64,000 bases of DNA from Chionoecetes opilio. Its lineage: Eukaryota > Arthropoda > Malacostraca > Decapoda > Majidae. The notes beneath the pieces are model-generated. The model was given only the letters and a program-made list of their open reading frames with translations, did no database searches and had not been told where the DNA came from. Numbering within the stretch: position 1 is the first letter of the stretch; each line of letters begins with the position of its first letter. Shown here piece by piece: positions 29,607 through 39,839 of the stretch. The DNA is taken from contig JACEEZ010005846.1 in NCBI GenBank assembly GCA_016584305.1, forward strand, positions 32,572 to 96,571. Direction: 5' to 3'. A program made the translations under genes and the position numbers.

Positions 29607-30280
29607 AACACAGATCTAACTACTTAACTAACACAGTTAACTAAACACTATCAAAAAGAAAATTGAGAATAATGGGCTAGTTAAATGGCAGGAAGGACTA
29701 GCCAGGAAATCAACGTTGCAGTGGTACAGGTGGAAACAGAAACCAGAGGGGGTGACCTGGCATGTAGGAGACTGGGGGAGTAAGTTACTCTATAAAGCAA
29801 GAACAGGCACCTTGGAAGTCAACGGAAGGAACAGGGAACTGGAGAACCAGAATTGTAGCTGCAGGGTAGGAGAGAAAGAAACTGTAGAACATGTCATTGT
29901 GGAATGCAACAAGTATAGGAGTCAGAGGGAAAAGCTTATAGCGTCAATAGTAACAGTCCTAGGCAGAGAGGAGTGGGACAGGAGACTAGAGCAGAAAGAC
30001 GGGGCCCTGTGTACGGTGTTAGGGCTGTATGGGGACAGAAAGGAAACTGAAAGTATTGTAAACCTCACCAAAGTGTTCCTAACGCAGTGTTGGGAGATCA
30101 GAACACAAAATAGACAATGAATTAGGATGATAATCAAAGGATTGAAAACTGATCAAAATGTCTTTCCCAGGTGAAATAAACAGGGGAAGAGTTAACAAGT
30201 CTTGTTAACGAAGGAGACGAAGTGGAAGAGGACCTATGAAGCGATCCTAAGCGTCTAAGGTCACAAGAAGAAGAAGAATA
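29607..30280 (+). mobile_element. 5-prime-truncated non-LTR retroelement with (GAA)n tail
   Basis: Inserted in element E1 with ACTT on both sides (29603-29606 and 30281-30284). It ends with a (GAA)n tail at about 30266-30278. Removing it restores the sequence seen at 11080-11100. It encodes the C-terminus of an RT polyprotein. Confidence 0.8.
29716..30120 (+). CDS. Non-LTR ORF2 C-terminal domain
   Basis: 134 residues. Around residues 48-64 is CSCRVGEKETVEHVIVEC, the Cys-x-Cys...His-x4-Cys motif found at the C-terminus of many non-LTR polymerases. The flanking GDWGSKLLYKARTGTLEVN and KLIASIVTVLG are typical of the region before and after it. The frame is open to a stop, so the insertion may be recent. 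RT itself is absent because of 5-prime truncation. The clade is different from the element at 11931-17066. Confidence 0.75.
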   Translation: MQWYRWKQKPEGVTWHVGDWGSKLLYKARTGTLEVNGRNRELENQNCSCRVGEKETVEHVIVECNKYRSQREKLIASIVTVLGREEWDRRLEQKDGALCTVLGLYGDRKETESIVNLTKVFLTQCWEIRTQNRQ

Positions 30281-30397
30281 ACTTGTCTCTCGCCTCCCTA
30301 TAAACAACATGTCATTATCTCCAAAAGTAATGATTTGCGACGGAAGCTCAGAGAATGTTTCCTAGAATCCAATAAGCTAAACAGAAACCACACTCCC

Positions 30398-30398
30398 A

Positions 30399-30472
<74 letters not shown>
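30398..30472 (+). repeat. (TG)n microsatellite
   Basis: About 36 uninterrupted TG units beginning at the right end of element E1. A shorter TG-rich tract at 53441-53490 holds the same place near exon X copy 3. Confidence 0.95.
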
Positions 30473-30609
30473 GGGGAGAATGTGGGCAAACGCTACCGTA
30501 AAAATTGACCGAAACAACTTGTGTACGAACTGACTCCATCCCTTCTGGTCCTAGTGTAAAATTATAACAATAAAAAAAAATAACACAAAGAAAAAACTAA
30601 AGTCGCAAA

Positions 30610-30799
30610 GTCAATTCGGACAATTTCCTTCCACCCCCATCACCAAAATCCCACAAAAAAACCGATAATTCCCACAGAAACCCCACCAAAACACCCTGAA
30701 ACATGGAGCTACAAACACATCTTTTCATAACCCTTAATTAAAGGTGACACAAGGTTAACTACGCGCTATAAAGGTGTGGGAGTGTATGATAGTACTCAC
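30610..30799 (-). other. Intron-side flank of exon X, copy 2
   Basis: Same sequence as 17070-17277 and 53630-53826, beginning at the shared caattcggacaatttccttcc block. Confidence 0.75.
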
Positions 30800-30883
30800 T
30801 CGTTAGGTAGTGTGGTGTCTTCGATGATAACTACGTCGTCATCGTCCGAATTGTAACTATTGTCCACGTCCATTTGTTGTGGG
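30800..30883 (-). CDS. Exon X copy 2, 5-prime end lost to a hAT element
   Basis: Minus-strand frame from Met at 30873 reads [13 protein letters not shown] followed by VVIIEDTT and ends at 30800 before GTGAGTAC. It is in frame and nearly identical to copy 1 except one Leu for Ile change near the end. The upstream Met present in copies 1 and 3 is missing because the sequence switches at 30884 to a hAT-like terminus. Confidence 0.6.
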
Positions 30884-31100
30884 TAGGGATGTGCACCTTT
30901 TTTCGGTATACCGAAATACCGGTATTTTAGCTCCGGTATTACCGGTATTACCGGTATTTTGAGTTTTCGGTATACCGGTATCGGTATGGTGGTACATCGG
31001 TATACCGGTATCGGTATATTATTTGGTCGGTATTTGATTCGGTATTGTGTTTTTTTGTCGCAATTGACCGGATTTGCCGAGAAAACGCATGGTAGGTAGC
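30884..31100 (+). mobile_element. hAT-like transposon terminus
   Basis: Starts tAGGGATGTGCACC (hAT consensus CAGGG) and is followed by at least ten copies of CGGTAT/ATACCG motifs to about 31055, the dense subterminal repeats used as transposase binding sites in hAT elements. The opposite terminus was not found, so the right limit is approximate. Confidence 0.65.
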
Positions 31101-31437
31101 GCTCATTGGCTCAGAACGTCAGAATCAGAAGCGCGTTATCATTGGCCGAGCTTATTTACCTATTTCAGACTGGTATCAAGCCCGTATTATACGCGTTAGT
31201 TTTCGACCACGTACTCTGCAACGGTCATTGGCGTCGTTCAGTCTACACACAGCTTCACACGCTGGAAGTTGGAGGACAGACAGTGCCTGCTATCGTCCAC
31301 AATATACAAGTGACAATTGGCTAGACGGTAAGTAGAGAATTTGATAAATAACCAGTGCAGTGCCAATTTTTTTTTTTTTTTACGGTTTTAAATTTTTATA
31401 TCTTTTTCAAACCAGTCCATGGTTGTATACTCTAAAC

Positions 31438-31740
31438 CAGTAGTTCCCAAACTGGGGGAAATTCCCCCTGGGGGGAAATTTCAGGATTCTTGGGGAAATT
31501 TATCCTGAGGGACATCTAAATTTGCTGAGCATTTAGTCGACAGATAAAAATCTGTCTTAGAATGCGGCTATGACTATCTTCAAGTATATATAGATATACA
31601 GTAGAAGATAGTGTCGTATACTTGGTTATCAAGCAAGCACATTTTGTTTTGGCTACTTATTTTCACATGAACTTGAAGTGGATTCCGGAGGTTGAACTGG
31701 TTGAAGGGGGGAAACGACAGAAAGAAGTTGGAACCACTGC
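31438..31740. mobile_element. hAT MITE with 8-bp target duplication
   Basis: Ends CAGTAGTTCCCAAACT and, from the right, (G)CAGTGGTTCCAAC. Flanks are CTCTAAAC (31430-31437) and GTCTAAAC (31741-31748), 7 of 8 matching. The interior is non-coding. Confidence 0.8.
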
Positions 31741-31831
31741 GTCTAAACCTTCCTTATAACGTACGTAATATTTAGTATCGATGAATTCGTAAACCAAAAT
31801 TTTTTGAGTTGAGGGTTTATGTACCAAAATA

Positions 31832-32315
31832 CCGTAGATAACAGTGAAGTCGCCAGGTCAACCATTTTTTCGTGTACAGCCGTGTGGTGGCGTTAATAGT
31901 TACATTTCACATACAGGATTTCAGGCAGTTAGAAGAGGCTATCTGGAGAGTCCTGTGTCATTTTGTGTCTTCAGCTGTGTCATAGTAGGCTATAAATGAA
32001 CAAATGACAAAAAAATCTACAAAGTGGCTACCAACAGTGAAGTCGCCATCTAGTGTTATTTACGAGTGTGACCGCACTAAAACCCCCAGCCGTCGTCGCC
32101 CGAAAAAAAAAACGCGTAGTAAAATTTGAAACCGTATATACATGCAGAACAAAGCATAAAACAACGCTGAAACAGGGTAGATTATACAGTCATGATATAA
32201 ACTACTGTGTATCATCTCCAGTGGCACATAAAAATCTATAGTAATGCTATAAAATTTGTAATATTTGGTGCCTGGCGACTTCACTGCAGGTGGCGAACTT
32301 CACTGTTTTCTACGG
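31832..32315. mobile_element. Tc1/mariner-type MITE with TA target duplication
   Basis: Left end CCGTAGATAACAGTGAAGT, right end complement CCGTAGAAAACAGTGAAGTT, with TA immediately outside at 31830-31831 and 32316-32317. The length is 484 bases. An internal repeat of aacagtgaagtcgcca at about 32034 suggests an earlier end-to-end rearrangement. Confidence 0.82.
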
Positions 32316-32317
32316 TA

Positions 32318-32930
32318 GTAACTACCTAGGTGAAAACACTGGGTGGGATTCTGTAACGACACAACGGCGTTTTAAACATAATCTATTATCTAAAAAGTAG
32401 AAAGGTTTAGGTTAGTCTCAAAGTACCAATATATTTCTAATAATATGCAAACGAATTGACTGACCTGCAATTTTCGAGTATAATTTANTTAATCCTGTTT
32501 TTAGGTGTGGAGTAAATGGTCCATTGTACTCAACTTATTTTTAAAATTTTCTCATTTTCTTTGGAATGTTTGGGGTTTTTAGGATTTTAAGTATCACATT
32601 TTAAAGATAAATATTAAAAAAAGGGAGCCTGTTTCTAGTGATTTAGGGGTAGAAGGTTGTATTTTTAAAAAAAGTGACCATTATTGTTTAGGCGTGGCCT
32701 GCTACGTCTCCCTGCACCTAAAACCCCCTTTAATCACCCTTATCAAAGTGCACGCAGTGCACATGCCCAAAATAGTGACAGTGTTGAAAAACCCTTCCAC
32801 CAATAAAATATAAAATAATGAGCTTAGTCATGATAATAAGCAATCCCTTTGGGCCGGTCTAATTAAAAAAAAAAAAAAAATCACGCAAAGGAGCCCGTTT
32901 ATATCGGGTTTGATTTATATCATGTTATAC
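32318..32930. other. Unassigned, contains an N
   Basis: AT-rich, single N at 32488. No gene, RNA or bounded repeat seen. Confidence 0.4.
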
Positions 32931-32934
32931 CTAT

Positions 32935-32935
32935 A

Positions 32936-33032
<97 letters not shown>

Positions 33033-33058
33033 TATATATATTTTATATATATTTATTT
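32935..33058. repeat. (AT)n microsatellite
   Basis: About 120 bases of nearly pure TA units. Confidence 0.95.
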
Positions 33059-33059
33059 A

Positions 33060-33618
33060 ATATAATTCTAACTGCCTGGTGCTTTTTTTTTTTTTTCTAT
33101 CGGGCCCCCAAAAGGGGGGCCCCGGGCTAGCTTGAGCCGTCAGAGAGAACTTAAGAGAAAGGATTTTCGTGTGACTTTGTTGTTTTTTTATCAATGGGGG
33201 CGCGTTTCCGGTGCCCCCCGGGTGGGCGGTGTGCTCTTGCACCCGCACACCCGGGGCCCGGTGTGCCCGCGCTCTTTTTTTTTCACCGGCGGTGCGCCCG
33301 CGCTCCAAAAAAATGCTATATAATAAAAAAAACCCTTTCTAGAAGTTTTTACCTTTAATATTATGAAAAAAATTTTGTATGCCCAAGCCAAAAAAATTAC
33401 TGTCTAAAAAAAAATCAAAAGTTAAAGTAGTTGTGGTCACTCCTTCATCCTTTTTAGTCCCCCTCCTGCTCCATTCCGGGTCCTCCTCCCCCTTAAACCC
33501 CCAGCGCCCCATTTGCCACGCAAAAAACCCCACTCCTCAAAGTTGCTGGCTGTCACGGGACCTCTTGGTCCCCCGGATGTCCCCTCAGAGCTAAACATCC
33601 TCTCACAGCTGCGAGCAT
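33060..33618. other. Homopolymer-damaged interval
   Basis: Contains a self-complementary GC-rich stretch around 33205-33300. The open frames are short and composition-driven. Confidence 0.4.
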
Positions 33619-34293
33619 AGTCCTTGAAAACCGGCCCCTATTTTAAAGTGAATCTCCGGGGGGGGAGAAATTCTCATTATTTTTTCCATTGGGCATATCT
33701 CGGTATCAAAAATGCTGATGGACATCTGAAACGGTACTTGTCCCCGGGTTTGACCCCATCTTTGAAACCACCCGCGCGAAAACCCCCTTTTGGGTGGGTA
33801 TTTTGTTAAACGGTTCGGCTTTCTATCTAGCTATCGTGTGCGTTTTGCGCAAAATATAGTCCAAGTGTACCGTCAAAATAAAAAAATAATATAAAGCTTT
33901 TTTTAGATTAATTTTTAAAAAAATAAATTACAAAAAAATTTTCATTTTTTCAATATTTTTATTTTTAGACTTTTACTTTTTTTAGGAAAAAAACACTGGT
34001 ATATTTTCCAAATTTCATTGTGCTCCCACCTTTTATCTGTCCTATAAAAAAAACTCAAAACAAAACATTACCACCAGAGTGTACACAAAAAATATATAAA
34101 AAGGGCCCTGCATTTCCACAAACCAAACTATGTCATTGGGAATTTCCCCGCCGAAATCAACCCACGCCCCCGTGCCAAAAGTAGTCAGTCTATTCTATAT
34201 TTTAATTCTATATTCTTATCTCATCTGAATTTGTTGGGGTGACCTGATTAATTTCTGGGGGGGGGGGGGGTGGCTTAAAAACAAAAAGTAAAC

Positions 34294-34351
34294 ATGTTAG
34301 ATGGCGCCACATACAATCTATTTAGATTTTGTTTGTGGCGCCATCTAACAT
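34294..34351. repeat. 18-bp perfect stem hairpin
   Basis: ATGTTAGATGGCGCCACA (34294-34311) and its exact complement (34334-34351) with a 22-base loop, directly before the coding core of element FB1. Confidence 0.85.
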
Positions 34352-34439
34352 TTTCACTGATTTGGGATGGTATGTCTATGTAACTGCGAGTTTTTTGGGA
34401 TATGGGAGTAATCAAACGTCAGGCTTTTTGTTTTTTCAG

Positions 34440-36740
34440 CGAATGGCCGGTGCGGGCGAAACGGGCAAAGTTAACCCTGATGATATTCATGTGTACAGAG
34501 CTTTAATTTTCGGAAATACCTACTTTTTCTGCAAACCAAAATGGGACCTGGCTCGCTTCGGATGATGTATATTATATGGTAGAGACCCTGCTGGGGTTGA
34601 TTCGTGGGGATAAGAAGGCGCGGGATGCTTCCTTGGGCTTGTGCGAAAGGGGATCCTTGGTGTTTCGAAATGAAAAAGGTGAACTTGCTAGATATCTACC
34701 AGTGTACTATGCACGATGACGCAACCCACGAAACATCCCCGAGTTGTACAGGCTTTAAACAAGGCTATTCTGTACAGCTAGGGGGGATCCATTTCCCAAA
34801 AATCGCTGTTGACAGAACAAAAAGAAACTCAAAAAAGATACGCAAACGCTGGAGGAACACGGGGTTTTTAGTCTTCGACGGGGGCTGGTCACAACATCTA
34901 ACTGCGAAAATGGGGCGCTGCACTGGGGGAACACGAGAAACTATCCTTGTGAAGGCAGCGCACATCTCACCCCCAACACCCTGATTGTCTATTTTCTCGC
35001 ATCAAACGTGGGGTCTGGCTCACAGCATCTGTATCTCTGGAAAATACTGGACCAATCCATTGCCGATGATCCTCATGTCTTCTCAGTTATCTACCGGACG
35101 GCGCGAGGGAGGACGTTTTAATGCCTACTCAACGCCCTGAAAAAGGGGGAAGCGGCTATAAAAAGCTTCCAAAAACGTTTTTAAAGAGGGAACGGCTTTT
35201 ATGACAAGTGAAAAGCTAACTTAAAGACCTTTGGGAAATCCGAAAATTTTGTAAAGGGCCACAAAAAAGGAGTTCGTCCTGAACTGACGACAACTGTTTG
35301 CCCCCAGTACTCTCGCCAAGAAAAAGGAACCTCGACATGAAACTTGTCCTTTGTCCCCCACTAGGGCCGTTACGGGTCTTTGGCAAAAAGTTTTGGGTCA
35401 AAGAAAAAAAACGAACAAAATTTCCTTGCGAAAAACCATGGAAGGTTTGTGGGAAACCGCCCATAAGTTGACAACGAAGGCAACAATAATTATGCATGGC
35501 TCTCTAAAAAAATGCTGGGGGAACGACCGTTCGAAAACTATTGACCGATCCTTTCTGCAGCGCTTCACGCTGGTCAAGGCAGTGAGCGTTTTGATGTTGT
35601 CTTTGAACATCACAGAAGAAACCATCAAAGCAGTGGCGTGTGAACCCGGGGTTTAAATGAAGGCATCAGTTTTTAGCGAGATCAGACCCGCACACAAAAA
35701 CATGAACCCGGCGGCGTCCCTTGCTTGCACCAGAAAAAGGGAAAAATGTTGTGTTTTTTTGGCGGAGTCGTGGGAAACTGAAACAAAACGCGAAAAGTAG
35801 GCAACAGAACACGTATGTACCTGTGGTGAAAAATGTTGGTACTGACCCGCGTAGGTGGAAGTTTTGGGGCAAGCCTCGAATGTAGCCACGAGGAAGCAAC
35901 ACGCTAGTTTTTTCCCCCGCAAAGCACGCCGCTACCCACTACCAACGATCACTTTGTGGCGATGACACCGACGTTCTGATCATCTCTTCTCCAGCGAACC
36001 CCTCGATAGCACTCTTTATCAGACAGGAACAAAGGGTTTAGTCAGAAAATTGACTTGGAAAGTTGGGGCGGGATTGGGGTCTGGAGTTTTTCAGTGCATT
36101 CAGGGCTTTATGCATGGAGCGGGGTGACACTGTTAGTGCTCTGGGTAGCCAAGGAAAAAAAAAGGGTTTGAAACTTGTGCAAGCGAATGATCTGTATCTT
36201 TAAACATTCACAATCTGGGACTTCGTGGAAGTACCAAAAGACGTCTTCAATAGCATTAGGCCTTTACGTGTCACTGTACGCCCGGAAAACGAAAATCGTC
36301 GGTGCTAATTCACCCTTTTTTAAATTTTTGTGAAAGAAAAGGGCCCGATCGAATCTGGCAATTGCCGCCTTGTGGACCCTTGGAGCTACGCTTGGGCCAA
36401 ATTAGGCGGTATCTGGCGACGCAGCTTGAAAACCGCCAGACGTCCCGCACCATCAGAGGGCATGGCTGGGAATCGGATGGGGTTCGCTCAAACCGATGGT
36501 GGCGGGGTTTTCCCTCCAATGTGTCTTGAATCTCATCTCAGCACATGCAGAAGGACGGTGCCGCAGATTGCTCCCCATACGAATGGGTGAAGTGCCTGTT
36601 GTTGTAAGCTGCGGGATGCTCCACATGGTGCAGGATGATGCATCGTGGGTCAGATCCAAAGACTCTGATGGGACTCTGAGTTTCTTTGTGTGCCTGTATA
36701 TTGTATTGCTATTTGTTCTCTATTTTAAGAGGCCAAAAGC
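34440..36740 (+). pseudogene. Arthropod multi-copy GDTVSA / Cys-rich-tail protein, degraded
   Basis: Readable pieces on the plus strand, in shifting frames, follow one family order: a CGDDTDVLIISS block (35950-35985), then GDTVSALGSQGKKKGLKLVQ (about 36123-36185), then a stretch ending KTKIVG (about 36285-36300), then GPIESGN-LPPCG (about 36341-36380) and RGHGWES (about 36456-36475). This matches, from memory of the family, uncharacterised arthropod proteins that end in a CXC (tesmin/TSO1-like) cysteine cluster; the cysteine tail here is mostly unreadable. The N-terminal pieces (34440-35650, for example MAGAGETGKVNPDDIHVYRA) are not recognised. The function of the family is unknown to me. Frames break at least six times. 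Confidence 0.55.
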
Positions 36741-37639
36741 CTGAAAAACTTTATGACTAAAAGGTTTTAGCAAAATGTATAATTTGGAAGATCCCGGTGT
36801 TTTTTGACTAAAAAAATGACATGTTCAATGATACCTCCGCCTGCTTATTAGGTTAACTCGTATTTTTAAAATCACTCCATCGTCTTTTCAAACTTAGTAA
36901 TGAATAATTTAAATATTGGCGGCCCTTTTTAAAACCCAAAATGGCCACCAAAATGCAGATTCCTATTCCCAAATTTTCCGCCTGCTTATTTGAAAATTTG
37001 TATGGTTTTTAAACCTCTCCGTACGACATTTTAAATTCGTTTTTCGCCCAGAATAGATAATGCCACGGGGCCTAAGTCATTTTTTGCCCCTTTCTATATT
37101 TGTTTTAAAAACGTGGTGGATGATATGTTGTCTTGTTAGTTATTTTTAAGACAGATAAACGGGGTAGCAAAAACATAATTTGGGGAAATCATACCCGGTT
37201 GTTTTACTAAAAAAAAATACTCTAATAAAAATATTAAAAAATATGTTTTTTTTCGATAATTGATTTTTTTTAAAAATTAATCTATAACAAAATGCTTCAT
37301 ATTATTTTTTTTTTAACGGTACCATTGGCGATATTTAGCGTCAACCGCCTCGATAGTTTTATAGAAGCCAGATACACGTGCAAAAATGTACCCCCCAAAA
37401 AGGGCATTTTGAGCTGGGGGGTTTCAAAATGGCGTCCTCCCGGGAAAAAAACTACCGTTCTCAGATGTCCATCACACCTTTTTTGACACTTTTAGACATT
37501 GGTCTAATGGAAAAACATATAGAATTACTCCCCCCCCCGGGGCATTTTCTTTGGGCTGGCCAAAGGGCTATAGGGAGGGGGGTGTTGTACTTGATAAAAT
37601 TTCCCCACGCCTCCCTTGGTACTGGGAAGAGGCCTTCTT

Positions 37640-37935
37640 TAGGGGGGGCTCGTGTGGGCCCGCTGCCACCGTCCAAGTTTGGTGTTTTTTATGCGATCCT
37701 CCTGCCTCCTGGCCACTAAAGTGTCATCCAGGAAGCAGGTCAAGAATAGTTGCCTTCTCCTGCATCAAACGGGCTCTAGGACTGACGCTGCCTCACTCCT
37801 CCTCCCTCCAGGAGGTGGTGATCTCCTCGAGCTCCCTCACGATCATGTCCTTGACCTCCTGCACCTGGTCTGGCACCACCTTTCCTCAACATGACGAGGG
37901 TGTTGTCGGGTGGGAGGGTTGGCAACGCTTTGCCG
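37640..37935 (-). other. Possible host exon
   Basis: Minus-strand reading near 37800-37900 gives VPDQVQEVKDMIVRELEEI, an amphipathic helix-like segment ending in Glu-rich sequence and a stop. Composition is more gene-like than its surroundings. No family recognised and splice sites not certain. Confidence 0.2.
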
Positions 37936-39000
37936 CCTGCTATTTACCTAAACCATGCCATTGTTTGCCGCTGAACACTTTTTTTAGGAAAGTCGACTTC
38001 GATTGTAGCGCGCCAGAAAGGCGCGCGAAATTCCAAGTTGCGCTCCCATTCAGATTTTCGCGCTCTCGCACTCCTGCGCACCGGATATTTTGGTAGTGCG
38101 CACCGAACGCAAAAACGCGAAACAACAAAATCGGAGCGCAACGCGCCCACCTTTGATTTTTCTGATTTTCATCACATTATATTCATTCTTATTCATATTT
38201 ATTTATTGTTGTTGTTGTTGCTCTGATCGATAAATGCAAGATTAATTATACTATTAATCTTTTCTTGCTTTTACAGATGAGATGCAAAAAATAAGTTTTG
38301 AAAATAGCGTATAACTACAGCTAACTACTAACTAAACTAAATAACTATAACTACTGGTCTAAACGACTGTAATAACAATACAATGACATTAATAGTGACG
38401 TCACCTGAAGAAGAAAGAAGAAAGAAAGAAAGAAAGAAAGAAATATCTTACCGAACATTAATAAAGAATACAAAAAATAAAGTAAAATAAAGATATAAAA
38501 TAATAATGTTAAAAATCAGTGCAAGAAAAATCAATAGACAAGACGAGAACAAAATAAAGACCTATGATAAACTAATAATTTAATATTAAATATATAATAA
38601 TAATAATAATAAATTAATAATAATTACAAAATAATTGATAATCTTGATAATTCTTTCATTCTTCGATCTGAAAAAAAATATAGCGAGGTTTTTGGGGAAA
38701 AAAAAAAGGGAAATAAATGAGTGTAAAAAGGTGAGAAAATAAAAAAAAAGTTAGAGAAAAGTGAGAAAAATAAGTGAGTTAAATAGAAAATCGTAACAAA
38801 GATGAGAAAATTTAAAGAAAAGAGGTGAGAAACATACGTGAGTGAAAACAGAAAATGAGTGAAACACTAGTGGAAACATTTAAAAGAAAGTCAGAGTCTG
38901 AATGAGAAAATGAGAAGTTGAAATAAAACATCGTGAAATTTAGCGAAAAAAATATGGAAGCTTTAGTGATGATGAAAAAAGAAAAAAGTAATTAATAATT
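37936..39000. other. GC-inverted patch then AT-rich simple-sequence DNA
   Basis: 38000-38150 contains GC-rich, partly self-complementary cgcgc motifs. A (GAAA)n run lies at 38413-38443, and TAA/ATA-rich sequence follows to 39000. No gene seen. Confidence 0.45.
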
Positions 39001-39593
39001 AATAATACAAATGAAAATAGATAAATAAATTAAAAATGCCGCCACACCCTTGCCGGCCGGCCACCACACCCCACACTCTCCCAACATTCGTCGCAAACCT
39101 GTAACTTCACGGACACACGCACGCACCATACCGCTGCTTTGAGGAGAGGGAGAAATAGCTATATATATAGTATGATTACCCTTCACGCCCCAGATCTTTC
39201 CTCTGCTAAAAAAAAATGTCCTGTCGACAATAAAATAACGAAAATTCCTGAAGTACCAAATTATTTAGTGGACAAGGATACTAAACAGGTCATATCTATT
39301 AAAATATTGCTATAGTCACTAAAAATCTAAAAAATCTCTAATGGTTGTCAAATTTACAGAATGGAAATAACGTCTGGGCCTCAGGGGTTTAAAATAAACT
39401 GTTTCTCCTTAATAGCTAAGAATGTGTATTGCGTGTGGTGTGTACGTGGTGTTGCGTTCGAAGCTAGGGATCTCTTTATGGGGTGGTGTGTGTGTGCGTG
39501 GTGTGGTGTACAATCACCACCACCAAGTTCACCGAAAGGTAAATGCGTGGTTTAAAGCTGTTTATATGGGTCAATCCTTCCCTTTCCTTTTCA

Positions 39594-39790
39594 TGCACAT
39601 ACACACACACACACACACACACCATAAGACCACAAGAAAATAAGGACGCTACAAGAGGCTGGGAGACCTACACGTGGTAGTTTCCTAGTTACTACCTATT
39701 TTGGAGGAACCTACATTAGGGTGCATCAAAACCCCTTCTGTCTGACACCTGACCTGTACCTAGTCTTAAAATATGCGTCTTGTAATATAT
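39594..39790 (-). mobile_element. CA repeat and reverse CR1 3-prime end
   Basis: (CA)n at 39600-39622, then ccataagaccacaagaaaataaggacgctacaagaggc..., the reverse of the CR1 3-prime UTR (compare 17705-17770 and 60720-60790). Confidence 0.7.
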
Positions 39791-39839
39791 TAGATTTTTT
39801 TTTTTTTTTTTTATAAATCATTAGGTGGTCCCCTCAAGA

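Larger units (their letters stand above)
29290..30398. mobile_element. Inverted-repeat element family E1, occupied copy
   Basis: Ends near 29297 (CACAATTGGGATGTGG) and 30383-30400 (CCACACTCCCAATTGTG) are inverted. The inner arms correspond as well (ttctaagaaacattctttct against gagaatgtttcctagaatcc). The core contains a TTAGG-like stretch at 29430-29490. Compared with 10945-11445 it holds an extra 674-base retroelement at 29607-30280. Confidence 0.7.
33619..37572 (+). mobile_element. Foldback element family FB1, long copy with coding core
   Basis: Left end TAGTCCTTGaaaaCCGGCC at 33619; the right end at about 37572 (tggccaaagggctata) is its damaged inverted copy. The left arm (33619-34150) is the reverse complement of about 37000-37572. 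Sequence and order match the cleaner element at 45741-48789. The middle, 34300-36740, holds a decayed coding region absent from that copy. About 3.95 kb in length. No classical transposase motif seen. Confidence 0.7.

Noticed and set aside
30298..30539. His/Thr repeat frames on the minus strand
   Set aside because: (TG)n microsatellite products.
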